Shown here: positions 27,022-36,485 of the stretch, in pieces
How the letters are laid out: each line of letters begins with the position of its first letter
Numbering within the stretch: position 1 is the first letter of the stretch
Assembly: GCF_016839145.1 (NCBI RefSeq)
Contig: NZ_CP069303.1
Location: forward strand, 620,001 to 684,000
Source of the DNA: Shinella sp. PSBB067
GTDB lineage: Bacteria; Pseudomonadota; Alphaproteobacteria; Rhizobiales; Rhizobiaceae
Reading direction: 5' to 3'
DNA: 64,000 nucleotides
Program-made: the position numbers and the translations under genes
Notes under the pieces: generated by a model
What the model was told of the DNA's origin: nothing
Database searches by the model: none
The model's input: the letters and a program-made list of their open reading frames with translations, nothing else

Positions 27022-28149
27022 TCAGCCGGGCAGGCTGCGGCGGGCCTTGCGCTTGGCGGGGCGCAGCTCGTCGGCGATGGTCATGCCGATGATGGAAAGG
27101 GGAAGCGCCAGCATGGCGCCCGCCGCGCCCCACATCCAGGTCCAGAAGATGATGGCGGTGAAGATGATGAAGGCGTTGACCTCCAGCCGCTTGCCCATCA
27201 CCGCCGGCATGATGAGGTTTTCCATGGCGAGGTGGACGAGGAAGAAGCAGAGCGCCGGCAGCAGGCCCATCAGCACGGTATCGTGCGTCAGGAGCCCGGC
27301 GGTGGCGAGCGAGATCGTCATCAGCGTGACGCCGAGGAACGGCACGAAGCTGGAGATGAAGGCGAAGAGCCCCCAGAGCGCCGGCATGGCGAGCCCGCCG
27401 CCCCAGGTGATGAGCCCGGTGACGACGCCGAGCGCGGCATAGACCAGCGAGGCGGTCGCGAAATAATAGCCGAGCGCGCTGTCGATGGCGTTCATGATGC
27501 GGATGGTCGTCAGCCGCTGGCCGCGGCGCGGAAACGCCATGATGATCATCTGGCGCAGCTTCAGCCGCGCCGACAGGAAAAGCACCAGCGCGGCAAAGAA
27601 GATCATGCCCTGCAGGAGCGCCGGCGTGAGGCTCGCCGAGAGGATGGACAGGATGCTGCCGGTGTTCTCCAGCACCTTTTCCATCGACATCTGGCCGGCC
27701 CCGAGGGTCTCCGGGCTGATGTTCAGCCAGCCGAAGCGCGAGAAGAGCGGCGTGATGCGGTCGTAGGCGCCGCGCACGAGATCCGGCGCATTGGTGGCGA
27801 GCTGGGCGATCGGATCGGCCAGCATGCCCGCGACGAGGAAGACGCCGAGGCCGAAGAGGCCGGCGAGAAGCAGCGCGGTCGGCAGCGGCGGAATGCCGAG
27901 GTCGGTGAGCTTCTCCGCCGCCACGCCGAAGATGAGGCCGGTGACGACCGCAAGGCACAGCGGAATGAGGATCGGCGCCATCAGGTAGACGACGCCCATG
28001 GCCATGATGAGGAAGATGCCGATGGCCGCCCAGGCGGCGGCGATGTCGAGGCCGTAGCGGCGCGGCTTGCCCTGCGCAAGGTCCTTCTCGAGGTCGAGGC
28101 TGCCCTGCAAGAGGCGGCGCTCGGCCGGTTTTCCTGACATGTCGTGCAT
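27022..28149 (-). CDS. AI-2E/PerM family transporter
   Basis: A 375-residue membrane protein with about eight segments. The PerM/AI-2E exporter pattern is seen in IGIFLIMAMGVVYLMAPILIP at the N-terminus, GVVTGLITWGGGLAMPALWG and FISSFVPFLGVTL in the middle, and FFLVHLAMENLIMPAVMGKRLEVN near the C-terminus. Family members move small molecules or Na+/H+; AI-2 export is shown for only one subgroup. ATG at 28149 is preceded by GGGGGATGCGCC. Confidence 0.85.
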   Translation of the reverse strand: MHDMSGKPAERRLLQGSLDLEKDLAQGKPRRYGLDIAAAWAAIGIFLIMAMGVVYLMAPILIPLCLAVVTGLIFGVAAEKLTDLGIPPLPTALLLAGLFGLGVFLVAGMLADPIAQLATNAPDLVRGAYDRITPLFSRFGWLNISPETLGAGQMSMEKVLENTGSILSILSASLTPALLQGMIFFAALVLFLSARLKLRQMIIMAFPRRGQRLTTIRIMNAIDSALGYYFATASLVYAALGVVTGLITWGGGLAMPALWGLFAFISSFVPFLGVTLMTISLATAGLLTHDTVLMGLLPALCFFLVHLAMENLIMPAVMGKRLEVNAFIIFTAIIFWTWMWGAAGAMLALPLSIIGMTIADELRPAKRKARRSLPG

Positions 28150-28316
28150 GGCGCATCCCCCGGTTCGCGCCAGAAACGCGCTCCCCGGCAGGAAGTTCCA
28201 GCGATGTCTCATGAAACCGTGGGTGGGTTGCGGCCTGTCGTCAAATCGACATATTGCGCGTTAACCCCGACTGTCACGTCAGCCATGACGGCAAGAACAG
28301 GAAGAGGAGGCAGAGT

Positions 28317-28724
28317 GTGAAACCGCAGGCAACCGGGCTCCTGGCCGCCCTTTGCGCCCTTTCGTTCCTATCCCTTTGCGCATCGCCCGCGATGGCCATC
28401 GATGCGCGCGTGCGCGGCCAGCTCGAGAAGCTGACGCCGGAGGAGCGGCTGGAGCAGCGCTGCGACATCGAGGCGATGGACGAGATCAGCGCCAAGGGCG
28501 GCTTCCGCCCCGACAAGGTGATCGCCTACGCTTTCGGCGATCCCAAGCTCGACGGCACGACCTTCAAGACGAAGGGCGCGGTGTTCCGCAGCAAGGGCGA
28601 ATGGTACCGCCTGTCCTACAAGTGCGAGACGAGCTCCGACCGCCTGGAGGTCAACGCCTTCAAGTTCCAGATCGGCGACCAGGTGCCCCACGAGGACTGG
28701 GCGGCCCACTACCTCTACGATTGA
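28317..28724 (+). CDS. DUF930-domain exported protein
   Basis: A 135-residue exported protein. GTG at 28317 was chosen because GAGGAGG lies 8 bases upstream and a signal peptide (TGLLAALCALSFLSLCASPAMA, cleavage before IDARV) follows immediately. The mature part LTPEERLEQRCDIEAMDEISAKGGFRPDKVIAYAF is typical of rhizobial DUF930 proteins, with cysteines that could form a disulfide. Its function is unknown. Confidence 0.8.
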   Translation: MKPQATGLLAALCALSFLSLCASPAMAIDARVRGQLEKLTPEERLEQRCDIEAMDEISAKGGFRPDKVIAYAFGDPKLDGTTFKTKGAVFRSKGEWYRLSYKCETSSDRLEVNAFKFQIGDQVPHEDWAAHYLYD

Positions 28725-28731
28725 GCCGCGC

Positions 28732-29685
28732 TCAGGCCGAGAGCCTGAGGCCGATGCCCCAGGGATCGACGAGCGAGACCGTGTCGCCCGACCGCGTGGT
28801 CGCGATCGCCTGCGCGTCGAGCGCCTTGACCGCGGCCTCCAGCTTTGCCGGGTCGTTGAAGCGGATCGTATAATCCGAGAGGCCGCTCATGCCGTCCTGG
28901 CGCTTCGGCTGGCCGCGCGAGTTCCAGACATTCGCCGCGACATGGTGGTGGTACTTGCCGGTGGCGAAGAAGCTCGCACCCGGATAGCGCGCCATGATGT
29001 CGAGGCCGAGCACGTCGCGGAAGAAGGCGTCGGCCTGCGGGATGTCCGAGACCTGCAGGTGGATGTGGCCGATGACGGTGCCGTTCTCCTGGCCCGTCCA
29101 GCCCTCCTTCGGCGCTTCGTCGTAGAGCGCCTGCAGGTCGAGCCGGTGCGTCGCCATCTTCACCGTGCCGTCGGGCGCATAGGTCCATTCGGAACGCTCG
29201 CGGTCGCGATAGATCTCGATGCCGTTGCCTTCCGGGTCGTCGAGATAGATCGCCTCGCTGACGAGGTGGTCGGAGGCGCCGGTGAGTTGCGCGCCGTTTT
29301 GGGCGGCATGGGCGAGCCACCGGCCGAGCTCCCGGCGGTTCGGCACGAGGAAGGCGGTGTGGAACAGGCCCGGCGCGCTGCGCGGCGCACGGGCGGCGTT
29401 GCCGCCCGTCGTCAGCGTCAGCAGCGGCCGGCCAGCGACGCCGAGCGTCTCGCCGGAGGCCGATCTCTCCAGCACCGAAAGGCCCATGGCCTTCTGGTAG
29501 AAGGAGGAGACCGTCGGCAGGTCGATCACCGTGAGGTGCGAATGGTCGACGAAGGCCGGCATGTCGGCGGCATGGCTGGTATTGTCTGTCATGGCTGCGG
29601 TCTCCGCGCGAAGGGGGCCGGCCCGGCCGGCGGCGATGCCCGCGGCGGCCGCGCCGAGGAATGTCCGTCTGTCGAGGTCGGTCAT
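28732..29685 (-). CDS. VOC-family extradiol dioxygenase-like protein with Tat signal
   Basis: A 317-residue protein with two glyoxalase/VOC modules: HLTVIDLPTVSSFYQKAMGLSVL and, in the C-terminal half, IGHIHLQVSDIPQADAFFRDVLGL. Candidate metal ligands are His of HLTVID, His of LFHTAFLVPN, HIHLQV and YHHHVAANVW. The N-terminus MTDLDRRTFLGAAAAGIAAG is a twin-arginine motif, unusual for this CatE-like family, which suggests export with bound metal. ATG at 29685 follows AAGGGAT. Confidence 0.75.
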   Translation of the reverse strand: MTDLDRRTFLGAAAAGIAAGRAGPLRAETAAMTDNTSHAADMPAFVDHSHLTVIDLPTVSSFYQKAMGLSVLERSASGETLGVAGRPLLTLTTGGNAARAPRSAPGLFHTAFLVPNRRELGRWLAHAAQNGAQLTGASDHLVSEAIYLDDPEGNGIEIYRDRERSEWTYAPDGTVKMATHRLDLQALYDEAPKEGWTGQENGTVIGHIHLQVSDIPQADAFFRDVLGLDIMARYPGASFFATGKYHHHVAANVWNSRGQPKRQDGMSGLSDYTIRFNDPAKLEAAVKALDAQAIATTRSGDTVSLVDPWGIGLRLSA

Positions 29686-29890
29686 GGTATGATCCCTTTC
29701 CGGTTTCCCTCGGAAACCGTTCTGTCGGAAGAAATATGGCGAAGGCGGATCGTTCACGGAAGATGGTGTTTCGGCGATTTACCGTCAATGCAGCGTTGAC
29801 GATGCGTGTGCGGAACTTGATTCCGATCAATGCCGCCCGCCGCCGCCGATGCCACTTTCCTTCCATGTTGCAACGAAGGGAGCCTGCATC

Positions 29891-30214
29891 GTGACGGACC
29901 TGGCGCATTACAAGGACATTCTCCTCAACCGCAAGCGCGAGCTCTACGGCCGCCTCAACAAGATCGAGAAGGACCTCGAAACGCTGAAGAGCGGCGACAG
30001 CGGCGACCGGGCCATCGAGCGCGAGAACGACGAGGTGTTGGAGGAATTCGGCACGACCGGCCTCAAGGAACTGGAGGCGATCGACGCGGCCCTCGACCGC
30101 ATCGCCGCCGGCACCTTCGGCCTATGCGCCAAGTGCGGCGAGCCCATCTCCCCCGCGCGTCTTGCCGCCGTGCCCCATGCGGCGCTGTGCGAGGAGTGCA
30201 TCGCGCAGCAGTAA
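29891..30214 (+). CDS. DksA/TraR C4-type zinc-finger protein
   Basis: A 107-residue protein starting at GTG after AAGGGAG. A long coiled coil (ILLNRKRELYGRLNKIEKDLETL) is followed by DRAIERENDEVLEEFG and the finger CAKCGEPISPARLAAVPHAALCEEC, with all four cysteines. Proteins of this short DksA-like type bind the RNA polymerase secondary channel or act in general stress. It stands alone. Confidence 0.88.
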   Translation: MTDLAHYKDILLNRKRELYGRLNKIEKDLETLKSGDSGDRAIERENDEVLEEFGTTGLKELEAIDAALDRIAAGTFGLCAKCGEPISPARLAAVPHAALCEECIAQQ

Positions 30215-30336
30215 GGCCACGGCGGGAATCCGTTTCGCGCGGCAAATATTCGTGATGGCCGCGCGGCGCCCAACCCCTTGCCTGCAAAGCGCGAACGCGC
30301 GACGATGGTCCCATATGTCATCGCAGGCAGGGCATC

Positions 30337-30993
30337 GTGGAAATCAAGGGCGTCAAGTGGAACTATGACCGGTACGAGGTGATCGCCGACGGCGTCGTCC
30401 ACGGCGTCGGCGTGGTCTTCGCGCTGGTCGGCGTCACCGCGCTGATCTTCTACGCCACCGTCTGGGCGACGAGCGGGCAGCTTGCGGCCGCCTGGGTCTA
30501 CGGCGTCGGCCTCGTGCTCGCGCTCGCCACCTCCTTCGCCTACAATCTCTGGCCGGTCTCGAAGGTGAAGTGGCACCTGCGCCGCTTCGACCATTCGGCA
30601 ATCTTCGTGCTGATCGCCGCCACCTACACGCCCTTCCTGCAGCGCGGCATCGAGGATCCGTTCCTTGCCGGCATGCTCGTCTTCATCTGGCTCATGGCGG
30701 CGGCCGGCGTGGCGCTGAAATTCCTGTTTCCCGGCCGCTTCGACAAGCTGGCGATCCTCATCTACCTCGCCATGGGCTGGAGCGGCGTCTTCGCCGCCGG
30801 GCCGCTGCTGACGCATCTTTCCATCACCACGCTGACGCTGATCGTCGTCGGCGGGCTGCTCTATTCGGTCGGCGTCATCTTCCATGTCTGGGAGCGCCTT
30901 CGCTTCCAGAACGCGATCTGGCACGCCTTCGTCGTCGCGGCCGCGGCCGTCCACTATTCGGCCGTCGTCACCAGCGTCGTTTCCGGCGCCTGA
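30337..30993 (+). CDS. Hemolysin III/PAQR-like (TrhA) membrane protein
   Basis: A 218-residue seven-helix protein with GTG start at 30337. The conserved DGVVHGVG, HLRRFDHSAIFVLIAATYTPF, AMGWSGVF and IFHVWERLRFQNAIWHAFVVAAAAVHY blocks carry the His and Asp residues (HG near 22, H near 90, H of IFHVWE, and H of NAIWHAF and AVHY) of the CREST superfamily hydrolases. Such proteins affect membrane lipid homeostasis. Confidence 0.87.
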   Translation: MEIKGVKWNYDRYEVIADGVVHGVGVVFALVGVTALIFYATVWATSGQLAAAWVYGVGLVLALATSFAYNLWPVSKVKWHLRRFDHSAIFVLIAATYTPFLQRGIEDPFLAGMLVFIWLMAAAGVALKFLFPGRFDKLAILIYLAMGWSGVFAAGPLLTHLSITTLTLIVVGGLLYSVGVIFHVWERLRFQNAIWHAFVVAAAAVHYSAVVTSVVSGA

Positions 30994-31096
30994 CCTTCAC
31001 CGCCCCGCGGGCCCCGCGCTTTTTCGCCCTGCCGTCGACGAGACTGGACAGCTTTCCCGCTCCTCCTGTATGCCATGGGCAAAGCAGGGGGGAACC

Positions 31097-31600
31097 ATGG
31101 ACATCACGATACGCGACGCCGCGGAGGCCGATCTCCCCGGCATCCTGGACATCTACAACGATGCCGTCGCCAATACGACCGCGATCTGGAACGAGGCCGT
31201 CGTCGATCTCGACAACCGCAAGGCATGGTTTTCCGCCCGCCGCGAGCGCGGCTTTCCGGTCCTCGTCGCGCTGCGCGGCCGGCAGGTGGTCGGCTACGCC
31301 TCCTATGGCGACTGGCGGGCCTTCGACGGCTATCGCCACACCGTGGAACACTCCGTCTACGTGCACAAGGACGCGCGCGGCACAGGCACGGGAAAGCGCC
31401 TGCTGAAGGCGCTGATCGACCGGGCGAGCTTCAACGGCGTCCATGTCATGATCGCCGGCATCGAGGCGGAGAACACCGCCTCGATCAGGCTTCATGAAAA
31501 GCTCGGCTTCCGCGTCGTCGGCCGCTTCAGCGAGGTCGGCATCAAGTTCGGCCGCTGGCTGGACCTGACCTGCATGGAGCTGAAGGTCCCGGCGCGCTGA
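31097..31600 (+). CDS. GNAT phosphinothricin-type acetyltransferase
   Basis: A 167-residue GNAT protein. The PAT signature is visible in VANTTAIWNEAVVDLDNRKAWF at residues 25-46 and in YRHTVEHSVYVHKDARGTGTGKRLLKALID at about 79-110, with HEKLGFRVVGRFSEVGIKFGRWLDLTCME at the C-terminus. Family members acetylate phosphinothricin, methionine sulfone or similar amino acids. ATG follows GGGGGGAACC. A short repeat with a hairpin follows the stop. Confidence 0.87.
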   Translation: MDITIRDAAEADLPGILDIYNDAVANTTAIWNEAVVDLDNRKAWFSARRERGFPVLVALRGRQVVGYASYGDWRAFDGYRHTVEHSVYVHKDARGTGTGKRLLKALIDRASFNGVHVMIAGIEAENTASIRLHEKLGFRVVGRFSEVGIKFGRWLDLTCMELKVPAR

Positions 31601-31601
31601 A

Positions 31602-31705
31602 TTAGAGCGTTTCCGCTTTTCTCCGAATCGCGAAAACGCTCTAACTCTTTGTTTGCCGCATTCCCGAACGCAAAACCGCTTCGCACTTTTGCTGGAAATG
31701 CTCTA
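31602..31705. repeat. Rhizobial intergenic repeat, family D (fullest copy)
   Basis: AGAGCGTTTCCGCTTTTC and GCGAAAACGCTCT make a palindrome, then AACTCTTTGTTT, CGCAAAACCGCTTCGC, ACTTTTGCTGGAAATGCTCT. The same order occurs at 54040. The palindromic start may terminate the acetyltransferase transcript, since it begins 2 bases after its stop. Confidence 0.75.
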
Positions 31706-32110
31706 GTCCTCGTCGAAGCTGAGCGCCACGCCGTTCATGCAGTAGCGCAGGCCCGTCGGCGGCGGGCCGTCCGGGAAGACGTGGCCGAGATGGGCGTCGC
31801 AGTCCGAACAGCGGATTTCCGTGCGCGTCATGCCGTAGGAATAGTCGGAATGGTCGGTGACCGCGCCGGGCTCGATCGGCTGGTAGAAGCTTGGCCAGCC
31901 CGTGCCGGAATTGTACTTCGCCTCGGACCGGTAGAGCGGCCTGTTGCAGCAGATGCAGCGATAGGTGCCCTTCTTGGAAAGGTCGAAGTCGGGGCTGGAG
32001 AAGGCACGCTCCGTGCCGTGCTCGCGCGTGATGCGGAACTGCTCCGGCGTCAGAACCTGCCGCCATTCTTCCTTGGTCTTGTGAACCTTCAACGTCGTCG
32101 TGTCGCTCAT
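31703..32110 (-). CDS. msrB: Peptide methionine-R-sulfoxide reductase MsrB
   Basis: A 135-residue MsrB. Zinc-binding cysteines are in CICCNRPLY and [12 protein letters not shown], and the catalytic Cys is in [13 protein letters not shown] near residue 125, close to the C-terminus as usual. [13 protein letters not shown] is the substrate pocket. It repairs Met-R-sulfoxide in proteins with thioredoxin. ATG follows GGAGGACGCC, a strong ribosome site. Divergent from the AbrB-type gene. Confidence 0.93.
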   Translation of the reverse strand: MSDTTTLKVHKTKEEWRQVLTPEQFRITREHGTERAFSSPDFDLSKKGTYRCICCNRPLYRSEAKYNSGTGWPSFYQPIEPGAVTDHSDYSYGMTRTEIRCSDCDAHLGHVFPDGPPPTGLRYCMNGVALSFDED

Positions 32111-32210
32111 GGCGTCCTCCTGTTGAGCCATAGATAAGACGGCGATTGTGGCAAGACAATTGGCGGCTGCGCGAATGTCGAACTCGCACTCCGGCGTCCC
32201 GCATGTTAAA

Positions 32211-32238
32211 GTAATACCGATGAAGGACGAGGTATTAC
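32211..32238. promoter_or_regulatory. Palindromic operator before the AbrB-type antitoxin
   Basis: GTAATACC and GGTATTAC form a perfect 8-bp inverted repeat separated by 12 bases, ending 1 base before the antitoxin ATG. It is suited to autorepression by an AbrB-fold dimer. Confidence 0.65.
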
Positions 32239-32239
32239 G

Positions 32240-32473
32240 ATGGGCGCGACGGTGACGAGCAAGGGACAGGTGACGATCCCCAAGAGCGTGCGCGACTTTC
32301 TCGGCATCGGCCCCGGCAGCAAGGTCGAGTTCCGCCGCGCCGCGGATGGCAGCGTCGTCGTCGTTCCGCTCGGAAAGGCGCGACCGGAAAGGCGCTTCGC
32401 GCATCTGCGCGGTCATGCCGGCACCGGCCTGACGACCGACGAGATCATGGCGCTCACCCGCGGCGAAGACTGA
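32240..32473 (+). CDS. vapB: AbrB/MazE-fold antitoxin
   Basis: A 77-residue protein. [31 protein letters not shown] is the SpoVT-AbrB swapped-hairpin DNA-binding domain, and [20 protein letters not shown] plus the C-terminal acidic tail are the toxin-neutralising part. It is followed 5 bases later by a PIN-domain toxin gene. The symbol reflects the AbrB-VapC pairing. Confidence 0.88.
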   Translation: MGATVTSKGQVTIPKSVRDFLGIGPGSKVEFRRAADGSVVVVPLGKARPERRFAHLRGHAGTGLTTDEIMALTRGED

Positions 32474-32478
32474 CCCCC

Positions 32479-32901
32479 GTGTTCCTGGTCGATACCAACG
32501 TCCTGCTCGATCTGGTAACCGGCGATCCCGTCTTCGCCGACTGGTCGGTGGCCGCGCTGGAGGGGGCGGCGCTGCTCGGCCCTCTCGCCATCAACGATGT
32601 GGTCTATGCGGAACTTTCCGTACGCTACCGCGACATCGCCGATCTCGACGCGATGATCGCCGCCGCGGCGCTCGAGCACCTTCCCATCCCGCGCGAAGCG
32701 CTTTTCCTCGCGGGCAAGGTCTTTCACGCCTACCGCAAGGCGGGCGGCAGCCGGACGGGCGTCCTGCCGGATTTTTTCATTGGCGCCCATGCGGCTGTGG
32801 CGGGGTTGACCCTCATTACCCGCGATGTCGGGCGGTACCGCACCTATTTTCCCGACCTCGATCTTCGCACCCCCGCCGCGCCGGAGGAGCAAGCTGGGTA
32901 A
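32479..32901 (+). CDS. vapC: VapC-type PIN-domain ribonuclease toxin
   Basis: A 140-residue PIN protein with GTG start. Acidic residues of the active site are Asp5 (LVDTNVLLD), Glu in [10 protein letters not shown], Asp in [12 protein letters not shown] and Asp in [12 protein letters not shown] toxins cut tRNA or rRNA when freed from their antitoxin. It is coupled to the AbrB-type gene. Confidence 0.88.
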   Translation: MFLVDTNVLLDLVTGDPVFADWSVAALEGAALLGPLAINDVVYAELSVRYRDIADLDAMIAAAALEHLPIPREALFLAGKVFHAYRKAGGSRTGVLPDFFIGAHAAVAGLTLITRDVGRYRTYFPDLDLRTPAAPEEQAG

Positions 32902-33003
32902 AACGCCGCGTTCCTGCCGGTGAGGGGTGGCGAATTCGCGACGAGCCACGTAGAAACAACGTTCTGGCCGTTTTGAAGGGATAACGACGGGCGAAGCCCG
33001 CGG

Positions 33004-35355
33004 ATGGGAGAGGGCATGGCGCCGGATGCGATGGGCTTGACCTTCGTTGCCTTCTGTCTGCCGTTTCTCGGGGCGCTGGTCGCGCCCGCCCTCACGCGGC
33101 TTCTCGGCCACAATGCCGCCTGGCCGCTCGCGCTCGTCCCGCTCGCCGTCTTCCTGCACTTCCTCGGCTTCAACGGCGAGGTCGCGCGCGGCGAGATCGT
33201 CACCGGCGGCTATGCCTGGGTGCCGTCCTACAATGTCAGCTTCTCCTGGCTGATCGACGGCCTGTCGCTCGCCTTCCTGCTGCTGATCTCCGGCATCGGC
33301 ACGCTGATCGTGCTCTATGCCGGCGGCTACCTGAAGGGGCATCCGCACCAGGGGCGGTTCTTCTCCTTCATCCTGATGTTCATGGGCTCGATGCTCGGGC
33401 TCGTCGCCTCCGACAGCTTCCTGATGCTCTTCGTCTTCTGGGAGCTGACCTCGATCACCTCCTTCCTGCTGATCGGCTTCGACCATACGCGCGCGGCCGC
33501 GCGCCGCGCGGCGCTGCAGGCGCTGGTCGTCACCGGCGGGGGCGGGCTCTTCCTGCTCGCCGGCCTGCTGCTCCTGTGGGACGTCACCGACGTCACGCAG
33601 CTCTCGCTGCTGATGTCCTTCGGCGATGAGGTGCGGGCGAGCCCCTTCTACCTGCCGCTGTTCTTCCTCATTCTCGGCGGCGCCTTCACCAAGTCGGCGC
33701 AGTTCCCGTTCCATTTCTGGCTGCCGAACGCCATGGAGGCGCCGACGCCGGTTTCCGCCTACCTGCATTCGGCGACCATGGTGAAGGCCGGCATCTATCT
33801 CCTGATGCGACTCAACCCGGTGCTCGGCGATACGCTGGCCTGGGAGACGATCCTGCCGGCCTTCGGCGGCCTGACGCTGCTCGTCGGCAGCGTGCTCGCC
33901 ATCCGCCAGAGCGACCTCAAGCTGATGCTCGCCTATACGACGGTCGCCTCGCTCGGCCTCCTCGTGCTGCTGACCGGCTTCGGCTCGGAATATGCGGCGG
34001 CGGCCGCCGCGCTCTATCTCGTCGCCCATTCGCTCTTCAAGGGCGCGCTCTTCATGGTCGCCGGCATCGTCGACCACGAGACCGGCACGCGCGACATCAC
34101 GAAACTGCGCGGGCTCGCCCGCGCCATGCCCGTCACCTATCTCGCCGCGCTCATCGCCGCGCTCTCCATGGCCGGCCTGCCGCCCTTCTTCGGCTTCCTC
34201 GCCAAGGAGGAGATCTATGTCGCGCTTTCCGGCGGCAATCTCCGCGCCATCGCCTTCACGCTGGCGGCCACCATCGGCAACGGCCTGATGTTCGCCGTCG
34301 CCTTCGCCGTGGCGCTGAAACCCTTCCTCGGCGCGCCCGTCGAAACACCGAAGAAGCCGCATGAAGGCCCCGTGCTGCTCTGGGCCGGCCCGATGCTTCT
34401 GGCGATCAAGGGGCTCACCATCGGCGTCTTCTCCGCCACCGCCCATGCGCTGCTGACCTCGCCGCTCGCCTCGGCCATCGCCGGCAAGCCGGAGGTCGTC
34501 ACCATCTCGGCCGTGCCGCATTTCGGCATGCCGCTTCTCCTCTCCGCCATCACGGTCGCCTTCGGCGTCGTCGTCTTCCTGTCGCTCGACAAGGCCCGTG
34601 CCGCCGCGGACCGGCTGGTCGAGGATATCGGCTGGGGGCCGGACAGGGGCTTCGACCAGATGATGGCCGGGCTGGTGCGCGGCGCGTCGCTCGTCACGCG
34701 CCTCACCCAGCCGGGCCGGATGGAAATCTACATGACCGCGACCTTCGCGGCGGTCGCGCTGGCGCTCCTGGTGCCGCCCGCCGTCTATGGCGAATGGCCG
34801 CGCCTGCCGGTCTGGCCGGCCGGCATGCCGTTCCACGAGCTTGCGGTCGTCGTGCTCGCCGTCGTCGGCATCGGCGCGGTGCTGACGGCGAAGAGCCGCC
34901 TCACCGCCATCGTCGCCCTCGGCATCCAGGGTTTTTGCGTCGCGCTGCTCTTCCTGCTCTTCGGCGCGCCGGACCTTGCCTTCACCCAGTTCATGATCGA
35001 GACGCTTTCCGTCGTCATCCTCGCCCTCGTCATGACGCGCCTGCACCTGACGCCGCGCGACCACCGGCCGCTGAGGGAAAAGATCCCGGACGCCGCCATC
35101 GCCATCGCCTGCGGCCTCGGCTTCGCGCTCTATCTGCTGAAAGTCACGCAGGGCCGCTTCGACACGGCGCTCACCGATTTCTTCAACCTCTATTCCAAGA
35201 CCATCGCCCACGGCGCCAATGTGGTGAACGTCATCATCGTCGATTTCCGCGGCACGGACACGCTCGGCGAGATCGCCGTCGTCATGGTGACGGGGCTGGC
35301 GATCCTGTCGATCATCCGCATCCGCAAGGGCGGCAGGGCGAGGGGGGACGCATGA
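33004..35355 (+). CDS. mnhA: Monovalent cation/H+ antiporter subunit A (Mrp/Mnh/Pha)
   Basis: A 783-residue membrane protein related to complex I Nuo[34 protein letters not shown] at about residues 235-270, [13 protein letters not shown] and [13 protein letters not shown] following. The C-terminal quarter carries the MrpB-like DUF4040 region ([22 protein letters not shown]), as in the long rhizobial MrpA. It acts with subunits B-G in Na+ or K+ efflux and pH homeostasis. The start could instead be the ATG at 33016 or 33031. A repeat element separates it from mnhB. Confidence 0.92.
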   Translation: MGEGMAPDAMGLTFVAFCLPFLGALVAPALTRLLGHNAAWPLALVPLAVFLHFLGFNGEVARGEIVTGGYAWVPSYNVSFSWLIDGLSLAFLLLISGIGTLIVLYAGGYLKGHPHQGRFFSFILMFMGSMLGLVASDSFLMLFVFWELTSITSFLLIGFDHTRAAARRAALQALVVTGGGGLFLLAGLLLLWDVTDVTQLSLLMSFGDEVRASPFYLPLFFLILGGAFTKSAQFPFHFWLPNAMEAPTPVSAYLHSATMVKAGIYLLMRLNPVLGDTLAWETILPAFGGLTLLVGSVLAIRQSDLKLMLAYTTVASLGLLVLLTGFGSEYAAAAAALYLVAHSLFKGALFMVAGIVDHETGTRDITKLRGLARAMPVTYLAALIAALSMAGLPPFFGFLAKEEIYVALSGGNLRAIAFTLAATIGNGLMFAVAFAVALKPFLGAPVETPKKPHEGPVLLWAGPMLLAIKGLTIGVFSATAHALLTSPLASAIAGKPEVVTISAVPHFGMPLLLSAITVAFGVVVFLSLDKARAAADRLVEDIGWGPDRGFDQMMAGLVRGASLVTRLTQPGRMEIYMTATFAAVALALLVPPAVYGEWPRLPVWPAGMPFHELAVVVLAVVGIGAVLTAKSRLTAIVALGIQGFCVALLFLLFGAPDLAFTQFMIETLSVVILALVMTRLHLTPRDHRPLREKIPDAAIAIACGLGFALYLLKVTQGRFDTALTDFFNLYSKTIAHGANVVNVIIVDFRGTDTLGEIAVVMVTGLAILSIIRIRKGGRARGDA

Positions 35356-35439
35356 TGGTGCGTCTGCACGTTCCTATGGCCTCCCGGTCATCTTCCCTGC
35401 AAGGCGGGGAGGGCGCGTTGCGCACCGCGTTGCCACATC

Positions 35440-35591
35440 TTCCTTCTCCCAGCCCGCGGGGGGAAGGTACCGGCAGGCGGATGAGGGGCGGGCGGGCAAC
35501 GCTCCCGCAGCCATCGAGGCTCATCGGTCGGCGCTGCCCCTCATCCCGCTGCCGCGACCTTCTCCCCGCAGGCGGGGAGAAGGGGCTGGGC
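35440..35591. repeat. Mosaic palindromic repeat, family B, between mnhA and mnhB
   Basis: CTTCTCCCAGCCCGCGGGGGGAAGG, ACCGGCAGGCGGATGAGGGGC, then CCCCTCATCC and CCTTCTCCCCGCAGGCGGGGAGAAGG. It accounts for the unusual 316-base gap between two genes that are normally adjacent; nothing else was seen in the gap. Confidence 0.75.
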
Positions 35592-35671
35592 GCGGGGCTT
35601 TCCGTTTCCAGGCTGCGCTCCTGCCTGGGCGGGAAGGCGTTCAGGCACACCGCCCCCGGAGGCGCCCGCCC

Positions 35672-36091
35672 ATGAACACCCTCATCTTCCGCACCGTCGC
35701 CCCGTTCCTCACCGCCCTCATGGTGCTCTTCTCGATATTCGTGCTGCTGCGCGGCCACAACGAGCCGGGCGGCGGCTTCATCGGCGGGCTGATCGCGGTG
35801 TCGGCGCTGGCGATCTTCGGCATCGCCAACGGCATTGCGGCCGTGCGCAGCGCGCTGTGGTTCCATCCGATGGCGATCTCGGCCTTCGGCCTCTTCATCG
35901 CCTGCATCGCCGGCCTTCTCTCGGTACTTTTCGCCGTGCCCTTCATGACGGGGCTGTGGATCTATCCCTCGGTGCTCGGCGTCGAGATACCGCTGTCCAG
36001 CGTCATGCTGTTCGATACCGGCGTCTATCTCGTGGTGGTGGGCTCGATCACCTCCATCGCGCTGGCGCTCGAGGCGGAGGACGACGTCTGA
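35672..36091 (+). CDS. mnhB: Cation/H+ antiporter subunit B
   Basis: A 139-residue membrane protein. [25 protein letters not shown] at residues 19-43 is the MnhB (DUF4040-like) signature. Four membrane segments are visible. Its stop overlaps the mnhC start by one base. It is the first of six tightly linked subunit genes. Confidence 0.92.
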   Translation: MNTLIFRTVAPFLTALMVLFSIFVLLRGHNEPGGGFIGGLIAVSALAIFGIANGIAAVRSALWFHPMAISAFGLFIACIAGLLSVLFAVPFMTGLWIYPSVLGVEIPLSSVMLFDTGVYLVVVGSITSIALALEAEDDV

Positions 36092-36468
36092 TGGAAGTGC
36101 CCTTCATCCTCCTCGTCGGCCTGTTCTTCGCCGCCGCCGTCTACCTGATGCTGTCGAAGTTCCTGGTGCGCGTGCTGCTCGGTGTCGTGCTGCTCGGCAA
36201 TGCGGTGAACCTCCTGCTCTTCACCAATGGCCGCATCCTGCGCGAGGTGCCGCCGATCATCCCGGCCGGGCACGACGTGCCGGCGACGCTCACCGCCAAT
36301 CCGTTGCCGCAGGCGCTCATCCTGACGGCCATCGTCATTTCCTTCTCCTTCTTCGCCTTCCTGCTGGTGCTCGTCTACCGCGCCTACCAGGACCTCGGCA
36401 CCGACAACGGCAACGAGATGCGCCTGGCGGAGCCGGAGGACGAACCCCTCCCGCCGACCGGCTACTGA
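36091..36468 (+). CDS. mnhC: Cation/H+ antiporter subunit C
   Basis: A 125-residue protein, NuoK-like, with three membrane segments: LLVGLFFAAAVYLMLSKFLVRVLLGVVLLGNAVNLLLF, then the DPLPQALVL-type block as NPLPQALILTAIVISF. The start ATG overlaps the stop of mnhB (TGATG). It contributes to the ion-translocating module with MnhD. Confidence 0.92.
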   Translation: MEVPFILLVGLFFAAAVYLMLSKFLVRVLLGVVLLGNAVNLLLFTNGRILREVPPIIPAGHDVPATLTANPLPQALILTAIVISFSFFAFLLVLVYRAYQDLGTDNGNEMRLAEPEDEPLPPTGY

Positions 36469-36485
36469 CAGGAACCGACCCGCCA

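Noticed and set aside
24812..28156. A single 1114-codon protein combining a transporter-like N-terminus and oligopeptidase B
   Set aside because: The N-terminal 417 codons are an out-of-frame shadow of the AI-2E transporter. The peptidase has its own TTG start at 26905 and normal length.
32413..35211. A 932-codon reverse frame
   Set aside because: It is antisense to mnhA and consists of repetitive Glu, Arg, Gly and His codons produced by the complementary GC-rich sequence.
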